Assembly: GCF_037975245.1 (NCBI RefSeq)
Contig: NC_092572.1
Span: 17,180,269 to 17,244,268, forward strand
DNA: 64,000 nt
DNA from: Apostichopus japonicus
Lineage: Eukaryota > Echinodermata > Holothuroidea > Aspidochirotida > Stichopodidae
Direction of reading: 5' to 3'
Position 1 is the first letter of the stretch. Every line of letters begins with the position of its first letter. Shown one piece after another: positions 45,475 to 58,700 of the stretch. A model generated the notes under the pieces. It had not been told where the DNA came from, made no database searches, and saw only the letters and a program-made list of their open reading frames with translations. The position numbers and the translations under genes were made by a program.

Positions 45475-48442
45475 CAGGGATGCAAAAGAGAGTCTCGATC
45501 ATCAGCTCGTACAGTGCGCCGAGCCATCGCGCCACTTTATGGACTGAGATATTAGGTGGATTAACTAATACTTACAGCTCCCCGTGCAGGCACTTGCTGT
45601 AAAAGATCGGCAAAAGACGTCATCACCCGGGGTTCGAACCAGGGATGCAAAAGAGAGTCTCGATCATCAGCTCGTACAGTGCGCCGAGCCATCGCGCCAC
45701 TGTATGGACTGAGATATTAGGTGGATTAACTAATACTTACAGCTCCCCGTGCAGGCACTTGCTGTAAAAGATCGGCAAAAGACGTCATCACCCGGGGTTC
45801 GAACCAGGGATGCAAAAGAGAGTCTCGATCATCAGCTCGTACAGTGCGCCGAGCCATCGCGCCACTGTATGGACTGAGATATTAGGTGGATTAACTAATA
45901 CTTACAGCTCCCCGTGCAGGCACTTGCTGTAAAAGACGTCATCACCCGGGGTTCGAACCAGCGATGCAAAAGAGAGTCTCGATCATCAGCTCGTACAGTG
46001 CGCCGTGCCATCGCGCCACTGTATGGACTGAGATATTAGGTGGATTAACTAATACTTACAGCTCCCCGTGCAGGCACTTGCTGTAAAAGACGTCATCACC
46101 CGGGGTTCGAACCAGGGATGCAAAAGAGAGTCTCGATCATCAGCTCGTACAGTGCGCCGAGCCATCGCGCCACTGTATGGACTGAGATATTAGGTGGATT
46201 AACTAATACTTACAGCTCCCCGTGCAGGCACTTGCTGTAAAAGACGTCATCACCCGGGGTTCGAACCAGGGATGCAAAAGAGAGTCTCGATCATCAGCTC
46301 GTACAGTGCGCCGAGCCATCGCGCCACTGTATGGACTGAGATATTAGGTGGATTAACTAATACTTACAGCTCCCCGTGCAGGCACTTGCTGTAAAAGATC
46401 GGCAAAAGACGTCATCACCCGGGGTTCGAACCAGGGATGCAAAAGAGAGTCTCGATCATCAGCTCGTACAGTGCGCCGAGCCATCGCGCCACTGTATGGA
46501 CTGAGATATTAGGTGGATTAACTAATACTTACAGCTCCCCGTGCAGGCACTTGCTGTAAAAGACGTCATCACCCGGGGTTCGAACCAGGGATGCAAAAGA
46601 GAGTCTCGATCATCAGCTCGTACAGTGCGCCGAGCCATCGCGCCACTGTATGGACTGAGATATTAGGTGGATTAACTAATACTTACAGCTCCTCGTGCAG
46701 GCACTTGCTGTAAAAGATCGGCAAAAGACGTCATCACCCGGGGTTCGAACCAGGGATGCAAAAGAGAGTCTCGATCATCAGCTCGTACAGTGCGCCGAGC
46801 CATCGCGCCACTGTATGGACTGAGATATTAGGTGGATTAACTAATACTTACAGCTCCCCGTGCAGGCACTTGCTGTAAAAGACGTCATCACCCGGGGTTC
46901 GAACCAGGGATGCAAAAGAGAGTCTCGATCATCAGCTCGTACAGTGCGCCGAGCCATCGCGCCACTGTATGGACTGAGATATTAGGTGGATTAACTAATA
47001 CTTACAGCTCCCCGTGCAGGCACTTGCTGTAAAAGACGTCATCACCCGGGGTTCGAACCAGGGATGCAAAAGAGAGTCTCGATCATCAGCTCGTACAGTG
47101 CGCCGAGCCATCGCGCCACTGTATGGACTGAGATATTAGGTGGATTAACTAATACTTACAGCTCCCCGTGCAGGCACTTGCTGTAAAAGATCGGCAAAAG
47201 ACGTCATCACCCGGGGTTCGAACCAGGGATGCAAAAGAGAGTCTCGATCATCAGCTCGTACAGTGCGCCGAGCCATCGCGCCACTGTATGGACTGAGATA
47301 TTAGGTGGATTAACTAATACTTACAGCTCCCCGTGCAGGCACTTGCTGTAAAAGACGTCATCACCCGGGGTTCGAACCAGGGATGCAAAAGAGAGTCTCG
47401 ATCATCAGCTCGTACAGTGCGCCGAGCCATCGCGCCACTGTATGGACTGAGATATTAGGTGGATTAACTAATACTTACAGCTCCTCGTGCAGGCACTTGC
47501 TGTAAAAGATCGGCAAAAGACGTCATCACCCGGGGTTCGAACCAGGGATGCAAAAGAGAGTCTCGATCATCAGCTCGTACAGTGCGCCGAGCCATCGCGC
47601 CACTGTATGGACTGAGATATTAGGTGGATTAACTAATACTTACAGCTCCCCGTGCAGGCACTTGCTGTAAAAGACGTCATCACCCGGGGTTCGAACCAGG
47701 GATGCAAAAGAGAGTCTCGATCATCAGCTCGTACAGTGCGCCGAGCCATCGCGCCACTGTATGGACTGAGATATTAGGTGGATTAACTAATACTTACAGC
47801 TCCCCGTGCAGGCACTTGCTGTAAAAGACGTCATCACCCGGGGTTCGAACCAGGGATGCAAAAGAGAGTCTCGATCATCAGCTCGTACAGTGCGCCGAGC
47901 CATCGCGCCACTGTATGGACTGAGATATTAGGTGGATTAACTAATACTTACAGCTCCCCGTGCAGGCACTTGCTGTAAAAGATCGGCAAAAGACGTCATC
48001 ACCCGGGGTTCGAACCAGGGATGCAAAAGAGAGTCTCGATCATCAGCTCGTACAGTGCGCCGAGCCATCGCGCCACTGTATGGACTGAGATATTAGGTGG
48101 ATTAACTAATACTTACAGCTCCCCGTGCAGGCACTTGCTGTAAAAGACGTCATCACCCGGGGTTCGAACCAGGGATGCAAAAGAGAGTCTCGATCATCAG
48201 CTCGTACAGTGCGCCGAGCCATCGCGCCACTGTATGGACTGAGATATTAGGTGGATTAACTAATACTTACAGCTCCCCGTCTAGGCACTTGCTGTAAAAG
48301 ACGTCATCACCCGGGGTTCGAACCAGGGATGCAAAAGAGAGTCTCGATCATCAGCTCGTACAGTGCGCCGAGCCATCGCGCCACTGTATGGACACAGATA
48401 TTAGGTGGATTAACTAATACTTACAGCTCCCCGTGCAGGCAC

Positions 48443-49718
48443 TTGCTATAAAAGATCGGCAAAAGACGTCATCACCCGGGGTTCGAACCAGGGATGCAAA
48501 AGAGAGTCTCGATCATCAGCTCGTACAGTGCGCCGAGCCATCGCGCCACTGTATGGACTGAGATATTAGGTGGATTAACTAATACTTACAGCTCCCCGTG
48601 CAGGCACTTGCTGTAAAAGACGTCATCACCCGGGGTTCGAACCAGGGATGCAAAAGAGAGTCTCGATCATCAGCTCGTACAGTGCGCCGAGCCATCGCGC
48701 CACTGTATGGACTGAGATATTAGGTGGATTAACTAATACTTACAGCTCCCCATGCAGGCACTTGCTGTAAAAGATCGGCAAAAGACGTCATCACCCGGGG
48801 TTCGAACCAGGGATGCAAAAGAGAGTCTCGATCATCAGCTCGTACAGTGCGCCGAGCCATCGCGCCACTGTATGGACTGAGATATTAGGTGGATTAACTA
48901 ATACTTACAGCTCCCCGTGCAGGCACTTGCTGTAAAAGACGTCATCACCCGGGGTTCGAACCAGGGATGCAAAAGAGAGTCTCGATCATCAGCTCGTACA
49001 GTGCGCCGAGCCATCGCGCCACTGTATGGACTGAGATATTAGGTGGATTAACTAATACTTACAGCTCCCCGTGCAGGCACTTGCTATAAAAGATCGGCAA
49101 AAGACGTCATCACCCGGGGTTCGAACCAGGGATGCAAAAGAGAGTCTCGATCATCAGCTCGTACAGTGCGCCGAGCCATCGCGCCACTGTATGGACTGAG
49201 ATATTAGGTGGATTAACTAATACTTACAGCTCCCCGTGCAGGCACTTGCTGTAAAAGACGTCATCACCCGGGGTTCGAACCAGGGATGCAAAAGAGAGTC
49301 TCGATCATCAGCTCGTACAGTGCGCCGAGCCATCGCGCCACTGTATGGACTGAGATATTAGGTGGATTAACTAATACTTACAGCTCCCCATGCAGGCACT
49401 TGCTGTAAAAGATCGGCAAAAGACGTCATCACCCGGGGTTCGAACCAGGGATGCAAAAGAGAGTCTCGATCATCAGCTCGTACAGTGCGCCGAGCCATCG
49501 CGCCACTGTATGGACTGAGATATTAGGTGGATTAACTAATACTTACAGCTCCCCGTGCAGGAACTTGCTGTAAAAGATCGGCAAAAGACGTCATCACCCG
49601 GGGTTCGAACCAGGGATGCAAAAGAGAGTCTCGATCATCAGCTCGTACAGTGCGCCGAGCCATCGCGCCACTGTATGGACTGAGATATTAGGTGGATTAA
49701 CTAATACTTACAGCTCCC
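48443..49718. repeat. 638-bp higher-order repeat in tandem
   Basis: Two unrelated rare markers recur at the same offset: TTGCTATAAAAG at 48443 and 49081, and CCCCATGCAGG at 48751 and 49389. 638 bp equals two 165-bp plus two 154-bp monomers, so a four-monomer unit was duplicated as a whole. The outer limits are approximate. Confidence 0.8.
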
Positions 49719-52700
49719 CGTGCAGGCACTTGCTGTAAAAGACGTCATCACCCGGGGTTCGAACCAGGGATGCAAAAGAGAGTCTCGATCATCAGCTCGT
49801 ACAGTGCGCCGAGCCATCGCGCCACTGTATGGACTGAGATATTAGGTGGATTAACTAATACTTACAGCTCCCCGTGCAGGCACTTGCTGTAAAAGATCGG
49901 CAAAAGACGTCATCACCCGGGGTTCGAACCAGGGATGCAAAAGAGAGTCTCGATCATCAGCTCGTACAGTGCGCCGAGCCATCGCGCCACTGTATGGACT
50001 GAGATATTAGGTGGATTAACTAATACTTACAGCTCCCCGTGCAGGCACTTGCTGTAAAAGACGTCATCACCCGGGGTTCGAACCAGGGATGCAAAAGAGA
50101 GTCTCGATCATCAGCTCGTACAGTGCGCCGAGCCATCGCGCCACTGTATGGACTGAGATATTAGGTGGATTAACTAATACTTACAGCTCCCCGTGCAGGC
50201 ACTTGCTGTAAAAGACGTCATCAACCGGGGTTCGAACCAAGGATGCAAAAGAGAGTCTCGATCATCAGCTCGTACAGTGCGCCGAGCCATCGCGCCACTG
50301 TATGGACTGAGATATTAGGTGGATTAACTAATACTTACAGCTCCCCGTGCAGGCACTTGCTGTAAAAGATCGGCAAAAGACGTCATCACCCGGGGTTCGA
50401 ACCAGGGATGCAAAAGAGAGTCTCGATCATCAGCTAGTACAGTGCGCCGAGCCATCGCGCCACTGTATGGACTGAGATATTAGGTGGATTAACTAATACT
50501 TACAGCTCCCCGTGCAGGCACTTGCTGTAAAAGACGTCATCACCCGGGGTTCGAACCAGGGATGCAAAAGAGAGTCTCGATCATCAGCTCGTACAGTGCG
50601 CCGAGCCATCGCGCCACTGTATGGACTGAGATATTAGGTGGATTAACTAATACTTACAGCTCCCCGTGCAGGCACTTGCTGTAAAAGATCGGCAAAAGAC
50701 GTCATCACCCGGGGTTCGAACCAGGGATGCAAAAGAGAGTCTCGATCATCAGCTCGTACAGTGCGCCGAGCCATCGCGCCACTGTATGGACTGAGATATT
50801 AGGTGGATTAACTAATACTTACAGCTCCCCGTGCAGGCACTTGCTGTAAAAGATCGGCAAAAGACGTCATCACCCGGGGTACGAACCAGGGATGCAAAAG
50901 AGAGTCTCGATCATCAGCTCGTACAGTGCGCCGAGCCATCGCGCCACTGTATGGACTGAGATATTAGGTGGATTAACTAATACTTACAGCTCCCCGTGCA
51001 GGCACTTGCTGTAAAAGACGTCATCACCCGGGGTTCGAACCAGGGATGCAAAAGAGAGTCTCGATCATCAGCTCGTACAGTGCGCCGAGCCATCGCGCCA
51101 CTGTATGGACTGAGATATTTGTGGATTAACTAATACTTACAGCTCCCCGTGCAGGCACTTGCTGTAAAAGACGTCATCACCCGGGGTTCGAACCAGGGAT
51201 GCAAAAGAGAGTCTCGATCATCAGCTCGTACAATGCGCCGAGCCATCGCGCCACTGTATGGACTGAGATATTAGGTGGATTAACTAATACTTACAGCTCC
51301 CCGTGTAGGCACTTGCTGTAAAAGATCGGCAAAAGACGTCATCACCCGGGGTTCGAACCAGGGATGCAAACGAGAGTCTCGATCATCAGCTCGTACAGTG
51401 CACCGAGCCATCGCGCCACTGTATGGACTGAGATATTAGGTGGATTAACTAATACTTACAGCTCCCCGTGCAGGCACTTGCTGTAAAAGACGTCATCACC
51501 CGGGGTTCGAACCAGGGATGCAAAAGAGAGTCTCGATCATCAGCTCGTACAGTGCGCCGAGCCATCGCGCCACTGTATGGACTGAGATATTAGGTGGATT
51601 AACTAATACTTACAGCTCCCCGTGCAGGCACTTGCTGTAAAAGATCGGCAAAAGACGTCATCACCCGGGGTTCGAACCAGGGATGCAAAATAGAGTCTCG
51701 ATCATCAGCTCGTACAGTGCGCCGAGCCATCGCGCCACTGTATGGACTGAGATATTAGGTGGATTAACTAATACTTACAGCTCCCCGTGCAGGCACTTGC
51801 TGTAAAAGACGTCATCACCCGGGGTTCGAACCAGGGATGCAAAAGAGAGTCTCGATCATCAGCTCGTACAGTGCGCCGAGCCATCGCGCCACTGTATGGA
51901 CTGAGATATTAGGTGGATTAACTAATACTTACAGCTCCCCGTGCAGGCACTTGCTGTAAAAGACGTCATCACCCGGGGTTCGAACCAGGGATGCAAAAGA
52001 GAGTCTCGATCATCAGCTCGTACAGTGCGCCGAGCCATCGCGCCACTGTATGGACTGAGATATTAGGTGGATTAAATAATACTTACAGCTCCCCGTGCAG
52101 GCACTTGCTGTAAAAGATCGGCAAAAGACGTCATCACCCGGGGTTCGAACCAGGGATGCAAAAGAGAGTCTCGATCATCAGCTCGTACAGTGCGCCGAGC
52201 CATCGCGCCACTGTATGGACTGAGATATTAGGTGGATTAACTAATACTTACAGCTCCCCGTGCAGGCACTTGCTGTAAAAGATCGGCAAAAGACGTCATC
52301 ACCCGGGGTTCGAACCACGGATGCAAAAGAGAGTCTCGATCATCAGCTCGTACAGTGCGCCGAGCCATCGCGCCACTGTATGGACTGAGATATTAGGTGG
52401 ATTAACTAATACTTACAGCTCCCCGTGCAGGCACTTGCTGTAAAAGACGTCATCACCCGGGGTTCGAACCAGGGATGCAAAAGAGAGTCTCGATCATCAG
52501 CTCGTACAGTGCGCCGAGCCATCGCGCCACTGTATGGACTGAGATATTAGGTGGATTAACTAATACTTACAGCTCCCCGTGCAGGCACTTGCTGTAAAAG
52601 ACGTCATCACCCGGGGTTCGAACCAGGGATGCAAAAGAGAGTCTCGATCATCAGCTCGTACAGTGCGCCGAGCCATCGCGCCACTGTATGGACTGAGATA

Positions 52701-55700
52701 TTAGGTGGATTAACTAATACTTACAGCTCCCCGTGCATGCACTTGCTGTAAAAGATCGGCAAAAGACGTCATCACCCGGGGTTCGAACCAGGGATGCAAA
52801 AGAGAGTCTTGATCATCAGCTCGTACAGTGCGCCGAGCCATCGCGCCACTGTATGGACTGAGATATTAGGTGGATTAACTAATACTTACAGCTCCCCGTG
52901 CAGGCACTTGCTGTAAAAGATCGGCAAAAGACGTCATCACCCGGGGTTCGAACCAGGGATGCAAAAGAGAGTCTCGATCATCAGCTCGTACAGTGCGCCG
53001 AGCCATCGCGCCACTGTATGGACTGAGATATTAGGTGGATTAACTAATACTTACAGCTCCCCGTGCAGGCACTTGCTGTAAAAGATCGGCAAAAGACGTC
53101 ATCACCCGGGGTTCGAACCATGGATGCAAAAGAGAGTCTCGATCATCAGCTCGTACAGTGCGCCGAGCCATCGCGCCACTGTATGGACTGAGATATTAGG
53201 TGGATTAACTAATACTTACAGCTCCCCGTGCAGGCACTTGCTGTAAAAGACGTCATCACCCGGGGTTCGAACCAGGGATGCAAAAGAGAGTCTCGATCAT
53301 CAGCTCGTACAGTGCGCCGAGCCATCGCGCCACTGTATGGACTGAGATATTAGGTGGATTAACTAATACTTACAGCTCCCCGTGCAGGCACTTGCTGTAA
53401 AAGATCGGCAAAAGACGTCATCACCCGGGGTTCGAACCAGGGATGCAAAAGAGAGTCTCGATCATCAGCTCGTACAGTGCGCCGAGCCATCGCGCCACTG
53501 TATGGACTGAGATATTAGGTGGATTAACTAATACTTACAGCTCCCCGTGCAGGCACTTGCTGTAAAAGACGTCATCACCCGGGGTTCGAACCAGGGATGC
53601 AAAAGAGAGTCTCGATCATCAGCTCGTACAGTGCGCCGAGCCATCGCGCCACTGTATGGACTGAGATATTAGGTGGATTAACTAATACTTACAGCTCCCC
53701 GTGCAGGCACTTGCTGTAAAAGATCGGCAAAAGACGTCATCACCCGGGGTTCGAACCAGGCATGCAAAAGAGAGTCTCGATCATCAGCTCGTACAGTGCG
53801 CCGAGCCATCGCGCCACTGTATGGACTGAGATATTAGGTGGATTAACTAATACTTACAGCTCCCCGTGCAGGCACTTGCTGTAAAAGACGTCATCACCCG
53901 GGGTTCGAACCAGGGATGCAAAAGAGAGTCTCGATCATCAGCTCGTACAGTGCGCCGAGCCATCGCGCCACTGTATGGACTGAGATATTAGGTGGATTAA
54001 CTAATACTTACAGCTCCCCGTGCAGGCACTTGCTGTAAAAGACGTCATCATCCGGGGTTCGAACCATGGATGCAAAAGAGAGTCTCGATCATCAGCTCGT
54101 ACAGTGCGCCGAGCCATCGCGCCACTGTATGGACTGAGATATTAGGTGGATTAACTAATACTTACAGCTCCCCGTGCAGGCACTTGCTGTAAAAGATCGG
54201 CAAAAGACGTCATCACCCGGGGTTCGAACCAGGGATGCAAAAGAGAGTCTCGATCATCAGCTCGTACAGTGCGCCGAGCCATCGCGCCACTGTATGGACT
54301 GAGATATTAGGTGGATTAACTAATACTTACAGCTCCCCGTGCAGGCACTTGCTGTAAAAGACGTCATCACCCGGGGTTCGAACCAGGGATGCAAAAGAGA
54401 GTCTCGATCATCAGCTCGTACAGTGCGCCGAGCCATCGCGCCACTGTATGGACTGAGATATTAGGTGGATTAACTAATACTTACAGCTCCCCGTGCAGGC
54501 ACTTGCTGTAAAAGATCGGCAAAAGACGTCATCACCCGGGGTTCGAACCAGGCATGCAAAAGAGAGTCTCGATCATCAGCTCGTACAGTGCGCCGAGCCA
54601 TCGCGCCACTGTATGGACTGAGATATTAGGTGGATTAACTAATACTTACAGCTCCCCGTGCAGGCACTTGCTGTAAAAGACGTCATCACCCGGGGTTCGA
54701 ACCAGGGATGCAAAAGAGAGTCTCGATCATCAGCTCGTACAGTGCGCCGAGCCATCGCGCCACTGTATGGACTGAGATATTAGGTGGATTAACTAATACT
54801 TACAGCTCCCCGTGCAGGCACTTGCTGTAAAAGATCGGCAAAAGACGTCATCACCCGGGGTTCGAACCAGGGATGCAAAAGAGAGTCTCGATCATCAGCT
54901 CGTACAGTGCGCCGAGCCATCGCGCCACTGTATGGACTGAGATATTAGGTGGATTAACTAATACTTACAGCTCCCCGTGCAGGCACTTGCTGTAAAAGAC
55001 GTCATCACCCGGGGTTCGAACCAGGGATGCAAAAGAGAGTCTCGATCATCAGCTCGTACAGTGCGCCGAGCCATCGCGCCACTGTATGGACTGAGATATT
55101 AGGTGGATTAACTAATACTTACAGCTCCCCGTGCAGGCACTTGCTGTAAAAGACGTCATCACCCGGGGTTCGAACCAGGGATGCAAAAGAGAGTCTCGAT
55201 CATCAGCTCGTACAGTGCGCCGAGCCATCGCGCCACTGTATGGACTGAGATATTAGGTGGATTAACTAATACTTACAGCTCCCCGTGCAGGCACTTGCTG
55301 TAAAAGATCGGCAAAAGACGTCATCACCCGGGGTTCGAACCAGGGATGCAAAAGAGAGTCTCGATCATCAGCTCGTACAGTGCGCCGAGCCATCGCGCCA
55401 CTGTATGGACTGAGATATTAGGTGGATTAACTAATACTTACAGCTCCCCGTGCATGCACTTGCTGTAAAAGACGTCATCACCCGGGGTTCGAACCAGGGA
55501 TGCAAAAGAGAGTCTCGATCATCAGCTCGTACAGTGCGCCGAGCCATCGCGCCACTGTATGGACTGAGATATTAGGTGGATTAACTAATACTTACAGCTC
55601 CCCGTGCAGGCACTTGCTGTAAAAGACGTCATCACCCGGGGTTCGAACCAGGGATGCAAAAGAGAGTCTCGATCATCAGCTCGTACAGTGCGCCGAGCCA

Positions 55701-58700
55701 TCGCGCCACTGTATGGACTGAGATATTAGGTGGATTAACTAATAATTACAGCTCCCCGTGCAGGCACTTGCTGTAAAAGACGTCATCACCCGGGGTTCGA
55801 ACCAGGGATGCAAAAGAGAGTCTCGATCATCAGCTCGTACAGTGCGCCGAGCCATCGCGCCACTGTATGGACTGAGATATTAGGTGGATTAACTAATACT
55901 TACAGCTCCCCGTGCTGGCACTTGCTGTAAAAGATCGGCAAAAGACGTCATCACCCGGGGTTCGAACCAGGGATGCAAAAGAGAGTCTCGATCATCAGCT
56001 CGTACAGTGCGCCGAGCCATCGCGCCACTGTATGGACTGAGATATTAGGTGGATTAACTAATACTTACAGCTCCCCGTGCAGGCACTTGCTGTAAAAGAT
56101 CGGCAAAAGACGTCATCACCCGGGGTTCGAACCACGGATGCAAAAGAGAGTCTCGATCATCAGCTCGTACAGTGCGCCGAGCCATCGCGCCACTGTATGG
56201 ACTGAGATATTAGGTGGATTAACTAATACTTACAGCTCCCCGTGCAGGCACTTGCTGTAAAAGATCGGCAAAAGACGTCATCACCCGGGGTTCGAACCAG
56301 GGATGCAAAAGAGAGTCTCGATCATCAGCTCGTACAGTGCGCCGAGCCATCGCGCCACTGTATGGACTGAGATATTAGGTGGATTAACTAATACTTACAG
56401 CTCCCCGTGCAGGCACTTGCTGTAAAAGACGTCATCACCCGGGGTTCGAACCAGGGATGCAAAAGAGAGTCTCGATCATCAGCTCGTACAGTGCGCCGAG
56501 CCATCGCGCCACTGTATGGACTGAGATATTAGGTGGATTAACTAATACTTACAGCTCCCCGTGCAGGCACTTGCTGTAAAAGACGTCATCACCCGGGGTT
56601 CGAACCAGGGATGCAAAAGAGAGTCTCGATCATCAGCTCGTACAGTGCGCCGAGCCATCGCGCCACTGTATGGACTGAGATATTAGGTGGATTAACTAAT
56701 ACTTACAGCTCCCCGTGCAGGCACTTGCTGTAAAAGACGTCATCACCCGGGGTTCGAACCAGGGATGCAAAAGAGAGTCTCGATCATCAGCTCGTACAGT
56801 GCGCCGAGCCATCGCGCCACTGTATGGACTGAGATATTAGGTGGATTAACTAATACTTACAGCTCCCCGTGCAGGCACTTGCTGTAAAAGATCGGCAAAA
56901 GACGTCATCACCCAGGGTTCGAACCAAAGATGCAAAAGAGAGTCTCGATCATCAGCTCGTACAGTGCGCCGAGCCATCGCGCCACTGTATGGACTGAGAT
57001 ATTAGGTGGATTAACTAATACTTACAGCTCCCCGTGCAGGCACTTGCTGTAAAAGACGTCATCACCCGGGGTTCGAACCAGGGATGCAAAAGAGAGTCTC
57101 GATCATCAGCTCGTACAGTGCGCCGAGCCATCGCGCCACTGTATGGACTGAGATATTAGGTGGATTAACTAATACTTACAGCTCCCCGTGCAGGCACTTG
57201 CTGTAAAAGACGTCATCACCCGGGGTTCGAACCAGGGATGCAAAAGAGAGTCTCGATCATCAGCTCGTACAGTGCGCCGAGCCATCGCGCCACTGTATGG
57301 ACTGAGATATTAGGTGGATTAACTAATACTTACAGCTCCCCGTGCAGGCACTTGCTGTAAAAGACGTCATCACCCGGGGTTCGAACCAGGGATGCAAAAG
57401 AGAGTCTCGATCATCAGCTCGTACAGTGCGCCGAGCCATCGCGCCACTGTATGGACTGAGATATTAGGTGGATTAACTAATACTTACAGCTCCCCGTGCA
57501 GGCACTTGCTGTAAAAGACGTCATCACCCGGGGTTCGAACCAGGGATGCAAAAGAGAGTCTCGATCATCAGCTCGTACAGTGCGCCGAGCCATCGCGCCA
57601 CTGTATGGACTGAGATATTAGGTGGATTAACTAATACTTACAGCTCCCCGTGCAGGCACTTGCTGTAAAAGATCGGCAAAAGACGTCATCACCCGGGGTT
57701 CGAACCAGGGATGCAAAAGAGAGTCTCGATCATCAGCTCGTACAGTGCGCCGAGCCATCGCGCCACTGTATGGACTGAGATATTAGGTGGATTAACTAAT
57801 ACTTACAGCTCCCCGTGCAGGCACTTGCTGTAAAAGACGTCATCACCCGGGGTTCGAACCAGGGATGCAAAAGAGAGTCTCGATCATCAGCTCGTACAGT
57901 GCGCCGAGCCATCGCGCCACTGTATGGACTGAGATATTAGGTGGATTAACTAATACTTACAGCTCCCCGTGCAGGCACTTGCTGTAAAAGATCGGCAAAA
58001 GACGTCATCACCCGGGGTTCGAACCAGGGATGCAAAAGAGAGTCTCGATCATCAGCTCGTACAGTGCGCCGAGCCATCGCGCCACTGTATGGACTGAGAT
58101 ATTAGGTGGATTAACTAATACTTACAGCTCCCCGTGCAGGCACTTGCTGTAAAAGACGTCATCACCCGGGGTTCGAACCAGGGATGCAAAAGAGAGTCTC
58201 GATCATCAGCTCGTACAGTGCGCCGAGCCATCGCGCCACTGTATGGACTGAGATATTAGGTGGATTAACTAATACTTACAGCTCCCCGTGCAGGCACTTG
58301 CTGTAAAAGACGTCATCATCCGGGGTTCGAACCATGGATGCAAAAGAGAGTCTCGATCATCAGCTCGTACAGTGCGCCGAGCCATCGCGCCACTGTATGG
58401 ACTGAGATATTAGGTGGATTAACTAATACTTACAGCTCCCCGTGCAGGCACTTGCTGTAAAAGATCGGCAAAAGACGTCATCACCCGGGGTTCGAACCAG
58501 GGATGCAAAAGAGAGTCTCGATCATCAGCTCGTACAGTGCGCCGAGCCATCTCGCCACTGTATGGACTGAGATATTAGGTGGATTAACTAATACTTACAG
58601 CTCCCCGTGCAGGCACTTGCTGTAAAAGATCGGCAAAAGACGTCATCACCCGGGGTTCGAACCAGGGATGCAAAAGAGAGTCTCGATCATCAGCTCGTAC

